64,000 bases of DNA from Haloarchaeobius iranensis (GTDB lineage Archaea; Halobacteriota; Halobacteria; Halobacteriales; Natrialbaceae). A model generated the notes under the pieces. It saw only the letters and a list, made by a program, of their open reading frames with translations. It searched no databases and was not told the DNA's origin. Position 1 is the first letter of the stretch; each line of letters starts with the position of its first letter. The stretch spans positions 1 through 64,000 of the forward strand of contig NZ_FNIA01000014.1 of the NCBI RefSeq assembly GCF_900103505.1, written 5' to 3'. Shown here piece by piece: positions 15,660-23,119 of this stretch. The position numbers and the translations under genes are program-made.

Positions 15660-15861
15660 CTAGACGAGCCGCGCGACCGCGACGCCGAGGCCGGCGACGA
15701 GTGCCGCCATCGACGTCTGGAGTGCGACGCCGAGCGGGGGGGGCACCACCGATCAGCGAGAGTGTCGCGGCGGTCGCGAACACCAGTGCGACGGCGAGAT
15801 GGAACGCAAGCGTCAGTGTGGGAACGTTCCAGCCGACCTCGATGCCGAGCGACTCTTCCAT
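15660..15861 (-). pseudogene. Small two-TM membrane protein, frameshifted at a run of eight G
   Basis: Read from ATG 15861, the frame gives MEESLGIEVGWNVPTLTLAF and a clean membrane helix up to 'LIGGAPP'. There a run of eight G on the plus strand (15736-15743) throws it out of frame. Removing one base restores 'LGVALQTSMAALVAGLGVAV' (second helix) and a TAG at 15660. The natural product would be 66 residues with two membrane segments. This is either a sequencing error in the homopolymer, a decayed gene, or a slippage-controlled gene. It is convergent with the integrase, possibly near the integration scar. Confidence 0.6.
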
Positions 15862-15943
15862 GGGCACGTGTAGGGGTCGCGAGGACAAAAACAGGCGCCT
15901 CGCGCCCACAGGAGTTACGCGGGTGGCAATCCACGGCGGTGGT

Positions 15944-16360
15944 ATGACGACGGAACTCACGGACGTCGAGACGGTCCACGAGGAGCGGTCGTGGCTGTTC
16001 ACCGCGCGGGACCCCTACGGCGAGCCGGAGGAGGTCATCCTGGTCCCCTGCGAGGAGGGGGTGGAGGCGTGGGTGAACCGATGTACACACGAGGCACAGA
16101 AGCTCGACCGCGGGATGGGCGCGGCGATGCGGGACGGGCAGATCATCTGCCCGAAGCACGGGTCGATGTTCGACAGCTGCTCGGGCTACTGCGACAACGG
16201 CGAGGCGGCGGAGACGACGCTCGTCGCGGTGGACGTGACCGTCGAGGACGGGACGGTGTACCTCGACGACTCGACCTACGAGTTCGGCCACGAGGGTGGC
16301 GCGGACGACGACGACGATGACGACGGCATGCCGAGTTCGACCTCCCACATCGGGCTGTAA
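15944..16360 (+). CDS. Rieske-type [2Fe-2S] ferredoxin-like protein
   Basis: A 138-residue soluble protein with a Rieske cluster-binding pair: CTHEAQKL (~48) and CPKHGSMF (~69), i.e. CxH...CxxH, followed by an extra 'SCSGYC'. The C-terminal tail is a run of Asp then 'MPSSTSHIGL'. It lacks membrane segments, so it is an electron carrier rather than a bc1-type subunit; the partner oxygenase or reductase is not evident nearby. ATG 15944 is chosen because translation upstream has no protein-like character. Confidence 0.85.
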   Translation: MTTELTDVETVHEERSWLFTARDPYGEPEEVILVPCEEGVEAWVNRCTHEAQKLDRGMGAAMRDGQIICPKHGSMFDSCSGYCDNGEAAETTLVAVDVTVEDGTVYLDDSTYEFGHEGGADDDDDDDGMPSSTSHIGL

Positions 16361-16424
16361 GACGCCCCTCGGGAGGACCGGCGGGACCGCGTCGTTCAAG
16401 TAGACTTGGGCTAGTCTCAGGGTA

Positions 16425-17054
16425 GTGGCAGTCTCGTTCGACCTGTTCGGGACGCTCGTCGAGCGCGTCGATTCCGGGGGCGACGACCCGGCGGCGCGCG
16501 TCGCGGCCGAGCTGGCGGCCCGCGACGTTGCCGTCCCGGACGACTGGGCCGACGCCTATCGCGAGAGACACATCGACCCGCCGGAGGGCGCGGAGGTTCC
16601 GCTCCCGGCGCACGCCTCCGCGGCGTTGTCGAGCCGCGGCGTCGAGACGCCGAACAACGCGGCTCGCCGGGCGGTCGTCGCCGCGTTCGACCCCGAGGTA
16701 CGGACCCGCGACGGCGCGGTCGAGGCGGTCGCGGCCGCCCGCGAGGTCGGTCCGGTCGCACTCTGTTCGAACTGTTCGGTGCCGGAGCTCGTCGGCCGGA
16801 CGCTCGTCCGCTCCGAACTCTCGCGGGACGACTTCGACGCCGTCGTGAGCAGCGTCGGCTGCGGGTGGCGCAAGCCCGCCGCCGAGATGTTCGAGACGAC
16901 GGCGACCCGACTCGGCGTCGACCCCGCCGCCCTGGTCCACGTCGGGGACGACCCGCGGACCGACGGCGGTATCGAAGCGCTGGGCGGGCGGTTCGTCGAC
17001 GTCGACGACGTGCCCCTGCCCGAACTCCCCGACGAACTGGGGTGGACCGGATGA
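16425..17054 (+). CDS. HAD-superfamily hydrolase at the head of the cobalamin operon
   Basis: A 209-residue HAD hydrolase starting at GTG 16425: motif I 'SFDLFGTLV' (~4-12), motif II Ser in 'ALCSNCS', motif III Lys in 'GWRKPAAE' and motif IV 'HVGDDPRTD' (~175). It is a phosphatase of small metabolites. It is directly upstream of cbiB; the next genes all belong to late cobalamin synthesis. Inference: it may dephosphorylate a corrinoid or alpha-ribazole intermediate, a step for which no CobC/CobZ gene is seen here. Alternative: an unrelated phosphoglycolate-type phosphatase. Confidence 0.8.
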   Translation: MAVSFDLFGTLVERVDSGGDDPAARVAAELAARDVAVPDDWADAYRERHIDPPEGAEVPLPAHASAALSSRGVETPNNAARRAVVAAFDPEVRTRDGAVEAVAAAREVGPVALCSNCSVPELVGRTLVRSELSRDDFDAVVSSVGCGWRKPAAEMFETTATRLGVDPAALVHVGDDPRTDGGIEALGGRFVDVDDVPLPELPDELGWTG

Positions 17055-17100
17055 CGATGACGGGGTGCCGACGGACGCCGCCGGGGTGGTCGACGTGCCG

Positions 17101-17997
17101 ATGACGGCAGCCGCGGCGGTCGCCCTCGCGGTCGGCCTTGACCTCCTCGTCGGCGAACCGCCGAACCGGCTCCACCCGGTCGCGTGGTTCGGGCGGCTGG
17201 TCGCGCCCGTCGACAGGGCCTGGAACCGTCCTCGGCTCGCCGGCGTCCTCGCGGCGCTCGCGCTCCCGTTGCTCGCCGCGGGGACCGTCGCCGCCGTCGT
17301 CCGGCTCGCGTCGCGGGTCGACCCCTGGGCGGGCGCGGTCGTCGCCGGACTCGCACTGGCGGCCACGACGAGCCTCCGGATGCTCGTCGCCGAGGCGCTG
17401 CGTGTGGTCCGACTCTCGACCGAGGACATCGCGGCCGCGCGGGAGGCGCTGCGCTCGCTCGCGGGACGGGACGCCGGCGAACTCTCGCCGGGACTGCTCC
17501 GGAGCGCCGCGGTCGAGAGCGCCGCGGAGAACCTCGCCGACGGCTTCGTCGCGCCGCTCGCCGCGTTCGCCGTTCTCGCGCCGTTCTCGCTGACACTGGC
17601 GGCAGCGGGGGCGGCCTGGGTCAAGGCGGTGAACACGCTGGACTCGATGCTCGGCTATCACTCGAAACCGGTCGGCTGGGCGAGCGCGCGCCTGGACGAC
17701 CTCGTGATGTGGCTCCCGGCACGGCTCAGCGCACTGTTGCTCGCGCAGGTCGCCGGCCGGCCGCGCGCGCTGTGGCGTGCGCGGCAGTGGCTCCCGGAGG
17801 TCCCGTCGCCGAACTCGGGCTGGCCGATGGGGACACTCGCCGCTGCTCTGGAGGTCAGACTCGAGAAGCCGGGGGTGTACGTGCTCAACGCCGGCGCGTC
17901 GCACCCGTCGCCGCGGACGGCCCAGCGGGGCGTCCTGCAGGTCGCCTCGTCGGGGGTCGTCGCGACGATCCTCGCGGGGGTGGTCGCGTGGCTCTGA
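17101..17997 (+). CDS. cbiB: Adenosylcobinamide-phosphate synthase CbiB
   Basis: A membrane enzyme that joins aminopropanol phosphate to adenosylcobyric acid. About 298 residues, 4-5 hydrophobic segments, with the family signatures 'LDLLVGEPPNRLHPVAWFG' near the N-terminus and 'VNTLDSMLGYHS' in the middle. I start at ATG 17101, which puts the 'DLLVGEPPN' signature at the usual place; a GTG at 17065 would add 12 residues. The 3' end overlaps cobS by 10 nt. Part of a tight plus-strand operon from 16425 to 21048. Confidence 0.92.
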   Translation: MTAAAAVALAVGLDLLVGEPPNRLHPVAWFGRLVAPVDRAWNRPRLAGVLAALALPLLAAGTVAAVVRLASRVDPWAGAVVAGLALAATTSLRMLVAEALRVVRLSTEDIAAAREALRSLAGRDAGELSPGLLRSAAVESAAENLADGFVAPLAAFAVLAPFSLTLAAAGAAWVKAVNTLDSMLGYHSKPVGWASARLDDLVMWLPARLSALLLAQVAGRPRALWRARQWLPEVPSPNSGWPMGTLAAALEVRLEKPGVYVLNAGASHPSPRTAQRGVLQVASSGVVATILAGVVAWL

Positions 17998-18773
17998 GCG
18001 CGCTCCGGGGCGCGGTCGGCTTCCTCACGCGGCTCCCGGTCGGGCACGACGAGCGTGCGTGGACCGCGTTCAGCGCGTCGCCCGTCGCGGCGGTCCCAGT
18101 CGGCTATCTCGTCGGCGCGTGCCTCGCACTGCCGTTCGTCGCCGCCGCGAGCGCACCCGTGGCCCTGCCGGCGACCGTCGTCGCCGTCGCGTATCTGGTC
18201 GCGACCTACGGCCTCACCGGCATCACCCACCTCGACGGCGTCGCGGACTGCGGCGACGCAGCCGTCGTCCACGGCGACGCCGAGCGCCGCCGCGAGGTGC
18301 TGAAGGACACCACGACGGGCGTCGGCGCGGTCGCGGCCGTCTCGCTCGTCGTCGCCGGCCTCGCGCTGGCTGCCGTCGCGGTGGCCGGGCTCGCCGTCGG
18401 GGAAGCCGTCGCCGTCGTCGTCGCCAGCGAGGTCGGCGCGAAGGCGGCGATGGCGTCGCTCGCGGCGGTCGCGGACCCGCCCCACGACGGCCTCGGGAGC
18501 GCGCTGGCCGACGGCTCGGGCGTCGGCGGCGCCGTGTTCGCACTCGTCGTCGCGCTGCCGGTCGTGGGCCTCGGCTGGGTGGCCCGCGACGGCGTCATCG
18601 GACTCCTCGCTGCCGGCACGCCCGTCGTCACGGGGGTCCTCGTCGCCGCCGTCGCGGTGTCGTGGGCGCGGAGCCGGCTCGGCGGCGTCTCCGGCGACGT
18701 GTTCGGCGCGACGAACGAGCTCGCCCGCCTCGTCGGGCTCCACGTGGGGGTGATCGCGTGGACGCTCTCGTGA
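17988..18773 (+). CDS. cobS: Adenosylcobinamide-GDP ribazoletransferase CobS
   Basis: A 261-residue integral membrane protein that condenses adenosylcobinamide-GDP with alpha-ribazole (phosphate). Start is GTG 17988 inside the end of cbiB. Signatures: 'GAVGFLTRLPVG' at the N-terminus, 'GLTGITHLDGVADCGDA' (~78-94), 'KDTTTGVGAVAAVS', and 'GGVSGDVFGATNEL' near the C-terminus. Alanine/valine-rich membrane helices. Overlaps cobY by 16 nt, so translation is coupled. Confidence 0.92.
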   Translation: MALSALRGAVGFLTRLPVGHDERAWTAFSASPVAAVPVGYLVGACLALPFVAAASAPVALPATVVAVAYLVATYGLTGITHLDGVADCGDAAVVHGDAERRREVLKDTTTGVGAVAAVSLVVAGLALAAVAVAGLAVGEAVAVVVASEVGAKAAMASLAAVADPPHDGLGSALADGSGVGGAVFALVVALPVVGLGWVARDGVIGLLAAGTPVVTGVLVAAVAVSWARSRLGGVSGDVFGATNELARLVGLHVGVIAWTLS

Positions 18774-19351
18774 TGTGCGGCGGCGAGGGCACGCGGTTCG
18801 ACGGCGACGTGGAGAAGCCCCTGTTCCGGGTCGGCGGCGTCCCGATGGTCGACCGCGTGTGCGACGCGCTCGCGGCGAGCCAGGTCGAGGACCTGCACGC
18901 CGCCGTCTCTCCGAACGCACCCTGCACGCGAGACCACCTCGTGGACCGGTCCGGCGTGACGACCGTCGAGACGCCCGGAGAGGGCTACGTCGCGGACCTC
19001 GGCAGCGCTATCGAGGCGACCGGCGGCGAGCCAGTGCTGACAGTCGCCGCGGACCTGCCGCTGCTCGCGGCAGGACCGGTGGACCGCGCGCTCGACGCGG
19101 CGGTGTCGGCCGACGGCACGGTACGCAGCCTGAGCGTCGTCGTCCCCGTCGCGCTGAAGGAGCAACTCGGCGTCAGCGTCGACACCGCGATGGACGGGGT
19201 CGCACCCACGGGAGTCAACGTGGTCGGCCCCGAAACCGAGAGCGAGACACACGTGAGCTTCGACGCCAGACTGGCTGTGAACGCGAACACGGCCGCCGAC
19301 GCAGCCGTCGCAGCGCGGCTCGTCGGGGAGGTGGGAACCGATGGACCGTGA
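18758..19351 (+). CDS. cobY: Archaeal adenosylcobinamide-phosphate guanylyltransferase CobY
   Basis: A 197-residue nucleotidyltransferase that replaces bacterial CobU in archaea, making adenosylcobinamide-GDP from GTP. Start GTG 18758 gives VDALVMCGGEGTRFDG, the GTP-binding loop; 'EKPLFRVGGVPMVDRV' follows, and 'LTVAADLPLL' carries the metal-binding Asp. Overlaps cobS (upstream) and cobD (downstream, 11 nt). Length and motifs are normal. Confidence 0.9.
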   Translation: MDALVMCGGEGTRFDGDVEKPLFRVGGVPMVDRVCDALAASQVEDLHAAVSPNAPCTRDHLVDRSGVTTVETPGEGYVADLGSAIEATGGEPVLTVAADLPLLAAGPVDRALDAAVSADGTVRSLSVVVPVALKEQLGVSVDTAMDGVAPTGVNVVGPETESETHVSFDARLAVNANTAADAAVAARLVGEVGTDGP

Positions 19352-20363
19352 GTCCGTCCGGGACGCCGAGCGAGTGCCCCACGGGGGGACGACCGACCGG
19401 GACGTGCTCGACCTGAGCGCGAACACGAACCCGCGGTCGCCGCCCGGGACGACGGCCGCCTACGACGCCGCCCTCGGCGGGTCCCGGCGCTACCCGGACG
19501 ACGACTACCCCGAGTTCCGCGAGGCCGCAGCGGCTGTCGTCGACGTGGACCCGGCGCAGGTCGTCCCGACGCCCGGCGGCCTCGCGGCCATCCGGCTCGC
19601 GCTCGCGACCGCCGTCGACCCGGGCGACCGCGTCGCGGTACCCACCCCGAGCTTCGGTGAGTACGCCCGCGAGGTACGCCTACAGGGCGGCGAGCCCGCG
19701 TTCGTCCCGGTCGACGAGGTACTGGACGTCGACCCCGCCGAGTTCGCCGTCGTCGTCGTCTGTACGCCGAACAACCCGACCGGCTCGCTCCCCGACCGCC
19801 CCGACCTCGTCGCGCTCGCGGACCGGTGTGCCGACGCCGGCACGCGCCTGCTCGCCGACGAGGCGTTCCTGGGCTACACCGAGCAGGCGTCCCTCGCCGG
19901 TCACCGGGCCGTCGTCGTCGCCCGGTCGCTGACGAAGCTGTACGGACTGCCCGGTCTCCGAGCGGGCTACGCCGTCGCCACGGGCCCGGCGCGGGACGAC
20001 CTCGCGACGGCCCGCCGTGCGTGGACCCTCGGCGCGCCCGCCGCCGCCGTCGGGACACACTGCCTTCGCCAGCGCGGCTTCGTCCGCGACACCCGCGAGG
20101 CCGTCCGCCGGGAGCGCCGCCGGCTTCGGACCGGGCTCGAACCCGCGTTCGAGGTTCACCCCTCCGCGGCACCGTTCCTCCTGCTCGACTGCGGGGGCCG
20201 GGACGTGGACGGGTTGCTGACGGCGGCGCGCGAACAGGGTGTCGTCCTCCGTGACGCCCGGACGTTCCGGGGCCTCGACTCGCACGTCAGGATTGCGGTG
20301 AAGGACGCCCACGCGACCGACCGTACGCTGGAGGTGTTGGATGTTCGAGCCGACGACGCGTGA
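19341..20363 (+). CDS. cobD: L-threonine-O-3-phosphate decarboxylase CobD (PLP aminotransferase fold)
   Basis: A 340-residue class I/II aminotransferase-fold protein. PLP lysine in 'ARSLTKLYGLPGLRAGY' (~196), 'CTPNNPTGSLP' (~136) and 'DEAFLGY' (~174). CobD and HisC are close relatives; placement between cobY and cbiZ supports CobD, which makes aminopropanol phosphate for CbiB. HisC activity cannot be excluded from sequence. Its end overlaps cbiZ by 23 nt. Confidence 0.85.
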   Translation: MDRESVRDAERVPHGGTTDRDVLDLSANTNPRSPPGTTAAYDAALGGSRRYPDDDYPEFREAAAAVVDVDPAQVVPTPGGLAAIRLALATAVDPGDRVAVPTPSFGEYAREVRLQGGEPAFVPVDEVLDVDPAEFAVVVVCTPNNPTGSLPDRPDLVALADRCADAGTRLLADEAFLGYTEQASLAGHRAVVVARSLTKLYGLPGLRAGYAVATGPARDDLATARRAWTLGAPAAAVGTHCLRQRGFVRDTREAVRRERRRLRTGLEPAFEVHPSAAPFLLLDCGGRDVDGLLTAAREQGVVLRDARTFRGLDSHVRIAVKDAHATDRTLEVLDVRADDA

Positions 20364-21048
20364 TGGCGTGGTCCGCCTCGGCGCACCCGACACGACGTGG
20401 CTCTCGACGGGCTGGCGGGGCGGCCGCCGGGTCGCCGACGCGGCCTACAGCGTCACCGTGCCGGAGGACTGGCGCTGCGACGACGTGGCGGCGTTCGTCG
20501 CGGACCGGATCGGCGCGGCGGGCTTCGACGCCGCCGAGTTCCACGGCGGTGCACCCGTCCTCCTGACCGGGGTCGCTGCACGCCACGCCCGCGGTGCGCG
20601 TCTCGGCCCCGTGGTCGCCGTCGCCACGGCCGGCGTCTCGAACCCCGCCGAGCTGCCGATGGACCCGCCGGGCGGCGAGCTGCCGGACGGCGAACTCGTG
20701 CCCGGCACGGTCAACGTCGTCGTCGGGACGACCCGTGCACTGGAAGGCGGCGCGCTCGCGAACCTCGTCGCGGTCGCCGCCGAGGCGAAGGCCGCGACAC
20801 TCCTCGACGCGGTCGGCGTCCCGGGGACGACGAGCGACGCGGTCGTCGTCGCCAGCGACCCCGACGGCGAGCCGGCGACGTTCTCCGGGAGCGCGACGCG
20901 CGTCGGCGCGGCCGCCCGAGCGTCCGTGCGAGAGTCGGTATCGGCGGCGCTCGACGCGAGATACGGCGACGACGAACCGCCGACGGGCGTCGACGACGCG
21001 CGCTACGGCGTCAGCACCGACGCCCGCGCGGACACCTTCGAACTGTAG
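20341..21048 (+). CDS. cbiZ: Adenosylcobinamide amidohydrolase CbiZ
   Basis: A 235-residue protein of the CbiZ family, which removes the aminopropanol side chain of salvaged cobinamide to give cobyric acid, allowing archaeal corrinoid salvage. Typical features: 'LSTGWRGGRRVADAAYSVTVP', 'ATAGVSNPAE' and 'TVNVVVGTT... EAKAATL'. Last gene of the operon; its stop is immediately adjacent to the stop of the convergent gene at 21049. Together with cobY and cbiP (39348) this gives both salvage and late assembly functions. Confidence 0.88.
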   Translation: MFEPTTRDGVVRLGAPDTTWLSTGWRGGRRVADAAYSVTVPEDWRCDDVAAFVADRIGAAGFDAAEFHGGAPVLLTGVAARHARGARLGPVVAVATAGVSNPAELPMDPPGGELPDGELVPGTVNVVVGTTRALEGGALANLVAVAAEAKAATLLDAVGVPGTTSDAVVVASDPDGEPATFSGSATRVGAAARASVRESVSAALDARYGDDEPPTGVDDARYGVSTDARADTFEL

Positions 21049-21708
21049 TCAGGCCTGCTCCGTCGCCGGCTCGTCGTCGTCGCGCTCCTCGACGACGGTC
21101 ACGTCCATCGCGTCGGCGACGGCGGTCTCGGACAGCTCGTCGCCCCGGGTTCCGCCGGCAGCGTCGCGCTCCCGCGCGTCGGCATCGTCGAGCAGCTCGT
21201 CGAGCCGCGAGGGCATGCTCGACCGGTCGAGCGCCGCCTCCTCCCGGTGGAGCTGCTCGATCTTGCGTTCGAACGTCTCGCCGGATATCTTCCCCTCGAC
21301 GTAGTCCTCCTTGACCTGCGCCAGCTTCTCCTCGGCCGTCGGCGCCGGCGGCGCGAGCCAGTCCGACAGCTCGACCGCCCGCGCCGCCGGCACGTAGTAC
21401 TCGACCCCCGCGGCGAGCCGGGAGAGGCGCTCGCTCTCCAGCCGCGGCGACGGGATGGAGATGCGACTCGCCAGCGCGATGACGAGCCAGAGGAGGAGTC
21501 CGCCGGAGACGAGGATGAGGAGGACGGAGGCGAGCAGCCACGGCGCGACGGCTCCGAGCATCGCCGCCAGCACCGGCTGGCTCCCGGGTGCGAGCAACGC
21601 CAGGAGCCCCTGGAGCAGCCCCCAGACCGTCGTCCCGACGAGCGCGAACAGGCTCAGCACCAGGCCCACGGTGAGCGCCTTGACCTTGGTGCCGCCGAAG
21701 CGTCCCAT
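21049..21708 (-). CDS. Membrane protein with SHOCT-like C-terminal motif
   Basis: A 219-residue protein with two strongly hydrophobic segments (~10-45, possibly two helices, and ~57-80), then a soluble region containing 'EEKLAQVKEDYVEGKISGETFERKIEQL', a SHOCT-type short helical motif, and an acidic tail. SHOCT motifs are oligomerisation elements of unknown role. Convergent with cbiZ and not obviously related to it. Confidence 0.7.
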   Translation of the reverse strand: MGRFGGTKVKALTVGLVLSLFALVGTTVWGLLQGLLALLAPGSQPVLAAMLGAVAPWLLASVLLILVSGGLLLWLVIALASRISIPSPRLESERLSRLAAGVEYYVPAARAVELSDWLAPPAPTAEEKLAQVKEDYVEGKISGETFERKIEQLHREEAALDRSSMPSRLDELLDDADARERDAAGGTRGDELSETAVADAMDVTVVEERDDDEPATEQA

Positions 21709-21758
21709 TGGAGAGGCGTATGCCGTCGTGACACTTCAACGGGACGGTGCCGGCGTGG

Positions 21759-21989
21759 TCAGTCGTCGCCCTCGTACTCGCGTTTCAGCTCGCGGAGGTC
21801 GGCCGCCAGTGCGTCGAGCTCGTCCTCCGCAGGGTCCAGTGCGTACTCGTTCAGCACGTCGTGGACGTCGATTGCCGCGCCGAGCGAGTCGAGGTCTCGA
21901 ATGAGGTCGTCGACCTCGGTGCTGTAGACGTCTCGCCCGTGGGTCACGATGTCGGTGTAGGGGCTGTCGCCCGGTTTACCGTTCGGCAT
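21759..21989 (-). CDS. Small haloarchaeal acidic protein
   Basis: A 76-residue protein from ATG 21989 (MPNGKPGDSPYTDIVTHG), helical and acidic, with no membrane segment or Cys. It looks like a conserved haloarchaeal hypothetical protein; I recognise no function. The upstream ATG at 22019 would overlap the divergent promoter region, so the shorter form is preferred. Confidence 0.65.
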   Translation of the reverse strand: MPNGKPGDSPYTDIVTHGRDVYSTEVDDLIRDLDSLGAAIDVHDVLNEYALDPAEDELDALAADLRELKREYEGDD

Positions 21990-22050
21990 GGTGTTCGCCC
22001 TGACTCGTGGGACGGGCAAAGCACTTACCCTTGGACATCGGGCTTCCGGT

Positions 22051-22971
22051 ATGCGACGTCGCGCCCTCCTCGTCGCCCTGGCGGTCGGCCTCGCCGGCTG
22101 TTCCGGCCGGGACGAGCCCGCCGAGTCGACGACGAACCGAGTGACGACGACTCACGGGACGACGGTCCAGACGACCGCCAGCGACACCCCGACGAGGACA
22201 CGGACCGAACAGCCCGAACCGCCGACGGAGACGACGGACGAACCGACCGAGACCGTGGTCGTCGAGCCTGGAGACGGGATGGAACTGAATCAGGGACCCA
22301 TCACGCTCGGAGAGTTCGTCGGCCCCCAGGCGAACTTCGGCACGTGGCGTCGATACGGTGGACGTGTCCTGGGCGGTGACAACCGGATATACGCCGTCTT
22401 CGACGCGGACCTGTCGGACTACGACAGCAGGAACATCATCGCTGGCAGCCAGTGCGAGGTGACCGTGAACGGTGACCCGATACCGCTCGAGTACGCCGAA
22501 CTCGGAGTGGATTTCAGCGAGCACCTCGACGGACGTGGTGCCCGACTGGGTGCCCCCCTGCCGGTCGGCGAGGTGCCCGAGACTGCCGCGCTCCTGTTCT
22601 ACGGCTCGGACCGGCGGTACCGACTCCCGATCCCCGAGCACGTCCGGACCGCGATGGCACAGACGCCGGACCTCTCTGTCACGGCCTCTATCCCAGAGAC
22701 CATCGCGACCGCGGACGACTCGGCCGAGGTCGATATCGAGTTCCTCATGACGAACGACGGTGACCGGTCGTGGACACTCGACTATCGGGTCGACCACGAC
22801 AGAATTGTAGACGGCGGGTGGTCCGCACAGCGGACAGTGCCGCCGGGTGAGCAACGGCGTCCGTCACTGACCGTGTGGGTCCCGGTCAGGGAGGCTCAAG
22901 AGGTGACCATCGACGCTTCCTGGGGTTTCGGCAATATAGAGCGAACGGTCCCAATCGAGCGGGAGAGCTGA
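22051..22971 (+). CDS. Secreted lipoprotein, function unknown
   Basis: A 306-residue protein starting MRRRALLVALAVGLAGCSGR: basic n-region, hydrophobic core and lipobox 'LAGC', so it is lipid-anchored outside the cell. A Thr/Glu-rich linker (~30-70) precedes a beta-rich domain; the C-terminal ~110 residues ('DLSVTASIPETI... VDIEFLMTNDGDRSWTLDY') resemble an Ig-like/CARDB-type fold. The start at 22051 is chosen over 21988 because the signal peptide begins there. Confidence 0.8.
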   Translation: MRRRALLVALAVGLAGCSGRDEPAESTTNRVTTTHGTTVQTTASDTPTRTRTEQPEPPTETTDEPTETVVVEPGDGMELNQGPITLGEFVGPQANFGTWRRYGGRVLGGDNRIYAVFDADLSDYDSRNIIAGSQCEVTVNGDPIPLEYAELGVDFSEHLDGRGARLGAPLPVGEVPETAALLFYGSDRRYRLPIPEHVRTAMAQTPDLSVTASIPETIATADDSAEVDIEFLMTNDGDRSWTLDYRVDHDRIVDGGWSAQRTVPPGEQRRPSLTVWVPVREAQEVTIDASWGFGNIERTVPIERES

Positions 22972-22989
22972 GGACAGACCCTCGGTCGT

Positions 22990-23119
22990 GCCGGAAAGCG
23001 CGTGAGACTCGTTCTGCTCGTCTCACTGCGTTCCGGCAGTCCTTCGCTAGCGCTCAGTCATGCCTAAAGCATCGTGCCAGCAGAGCTGTCTCGAGTTTCA
23101 GACACCCACTCGCTGGAGC
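22990..23119. repeat. Gene-free repeat stretch with a copy of the purH 3' end
   Basis: No gene. A 17-nt segment at 23058-23074 matches the end of the purH reading frame at 23124-23140 in 14 of 17 positions, and in the purH direction also reads Arg-Cys-Phe-Arg-His-Asp-stop. The flanking text ('CGCTAGCG', 'GTGAGACGAG' type) is like intergenic repeats common in haloarchaea. Confidence 0.5.

Noticed and set aside
1-15660. Attachment-site direct repeats at the two ends of the provirus
   Set aside because: Comparing 1-110 with 15495-15660 by eye gave only 6-7-base chance matches; a tRNA target was not found either.
16143-17636. A 497-codon open frame on the minus strand across the Rieske-HAD-cbiB genes
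   Set aside because: It is Ala/Arg/Ser-rich text caused by high GC on the strand opposite real genes with clear family motifs.
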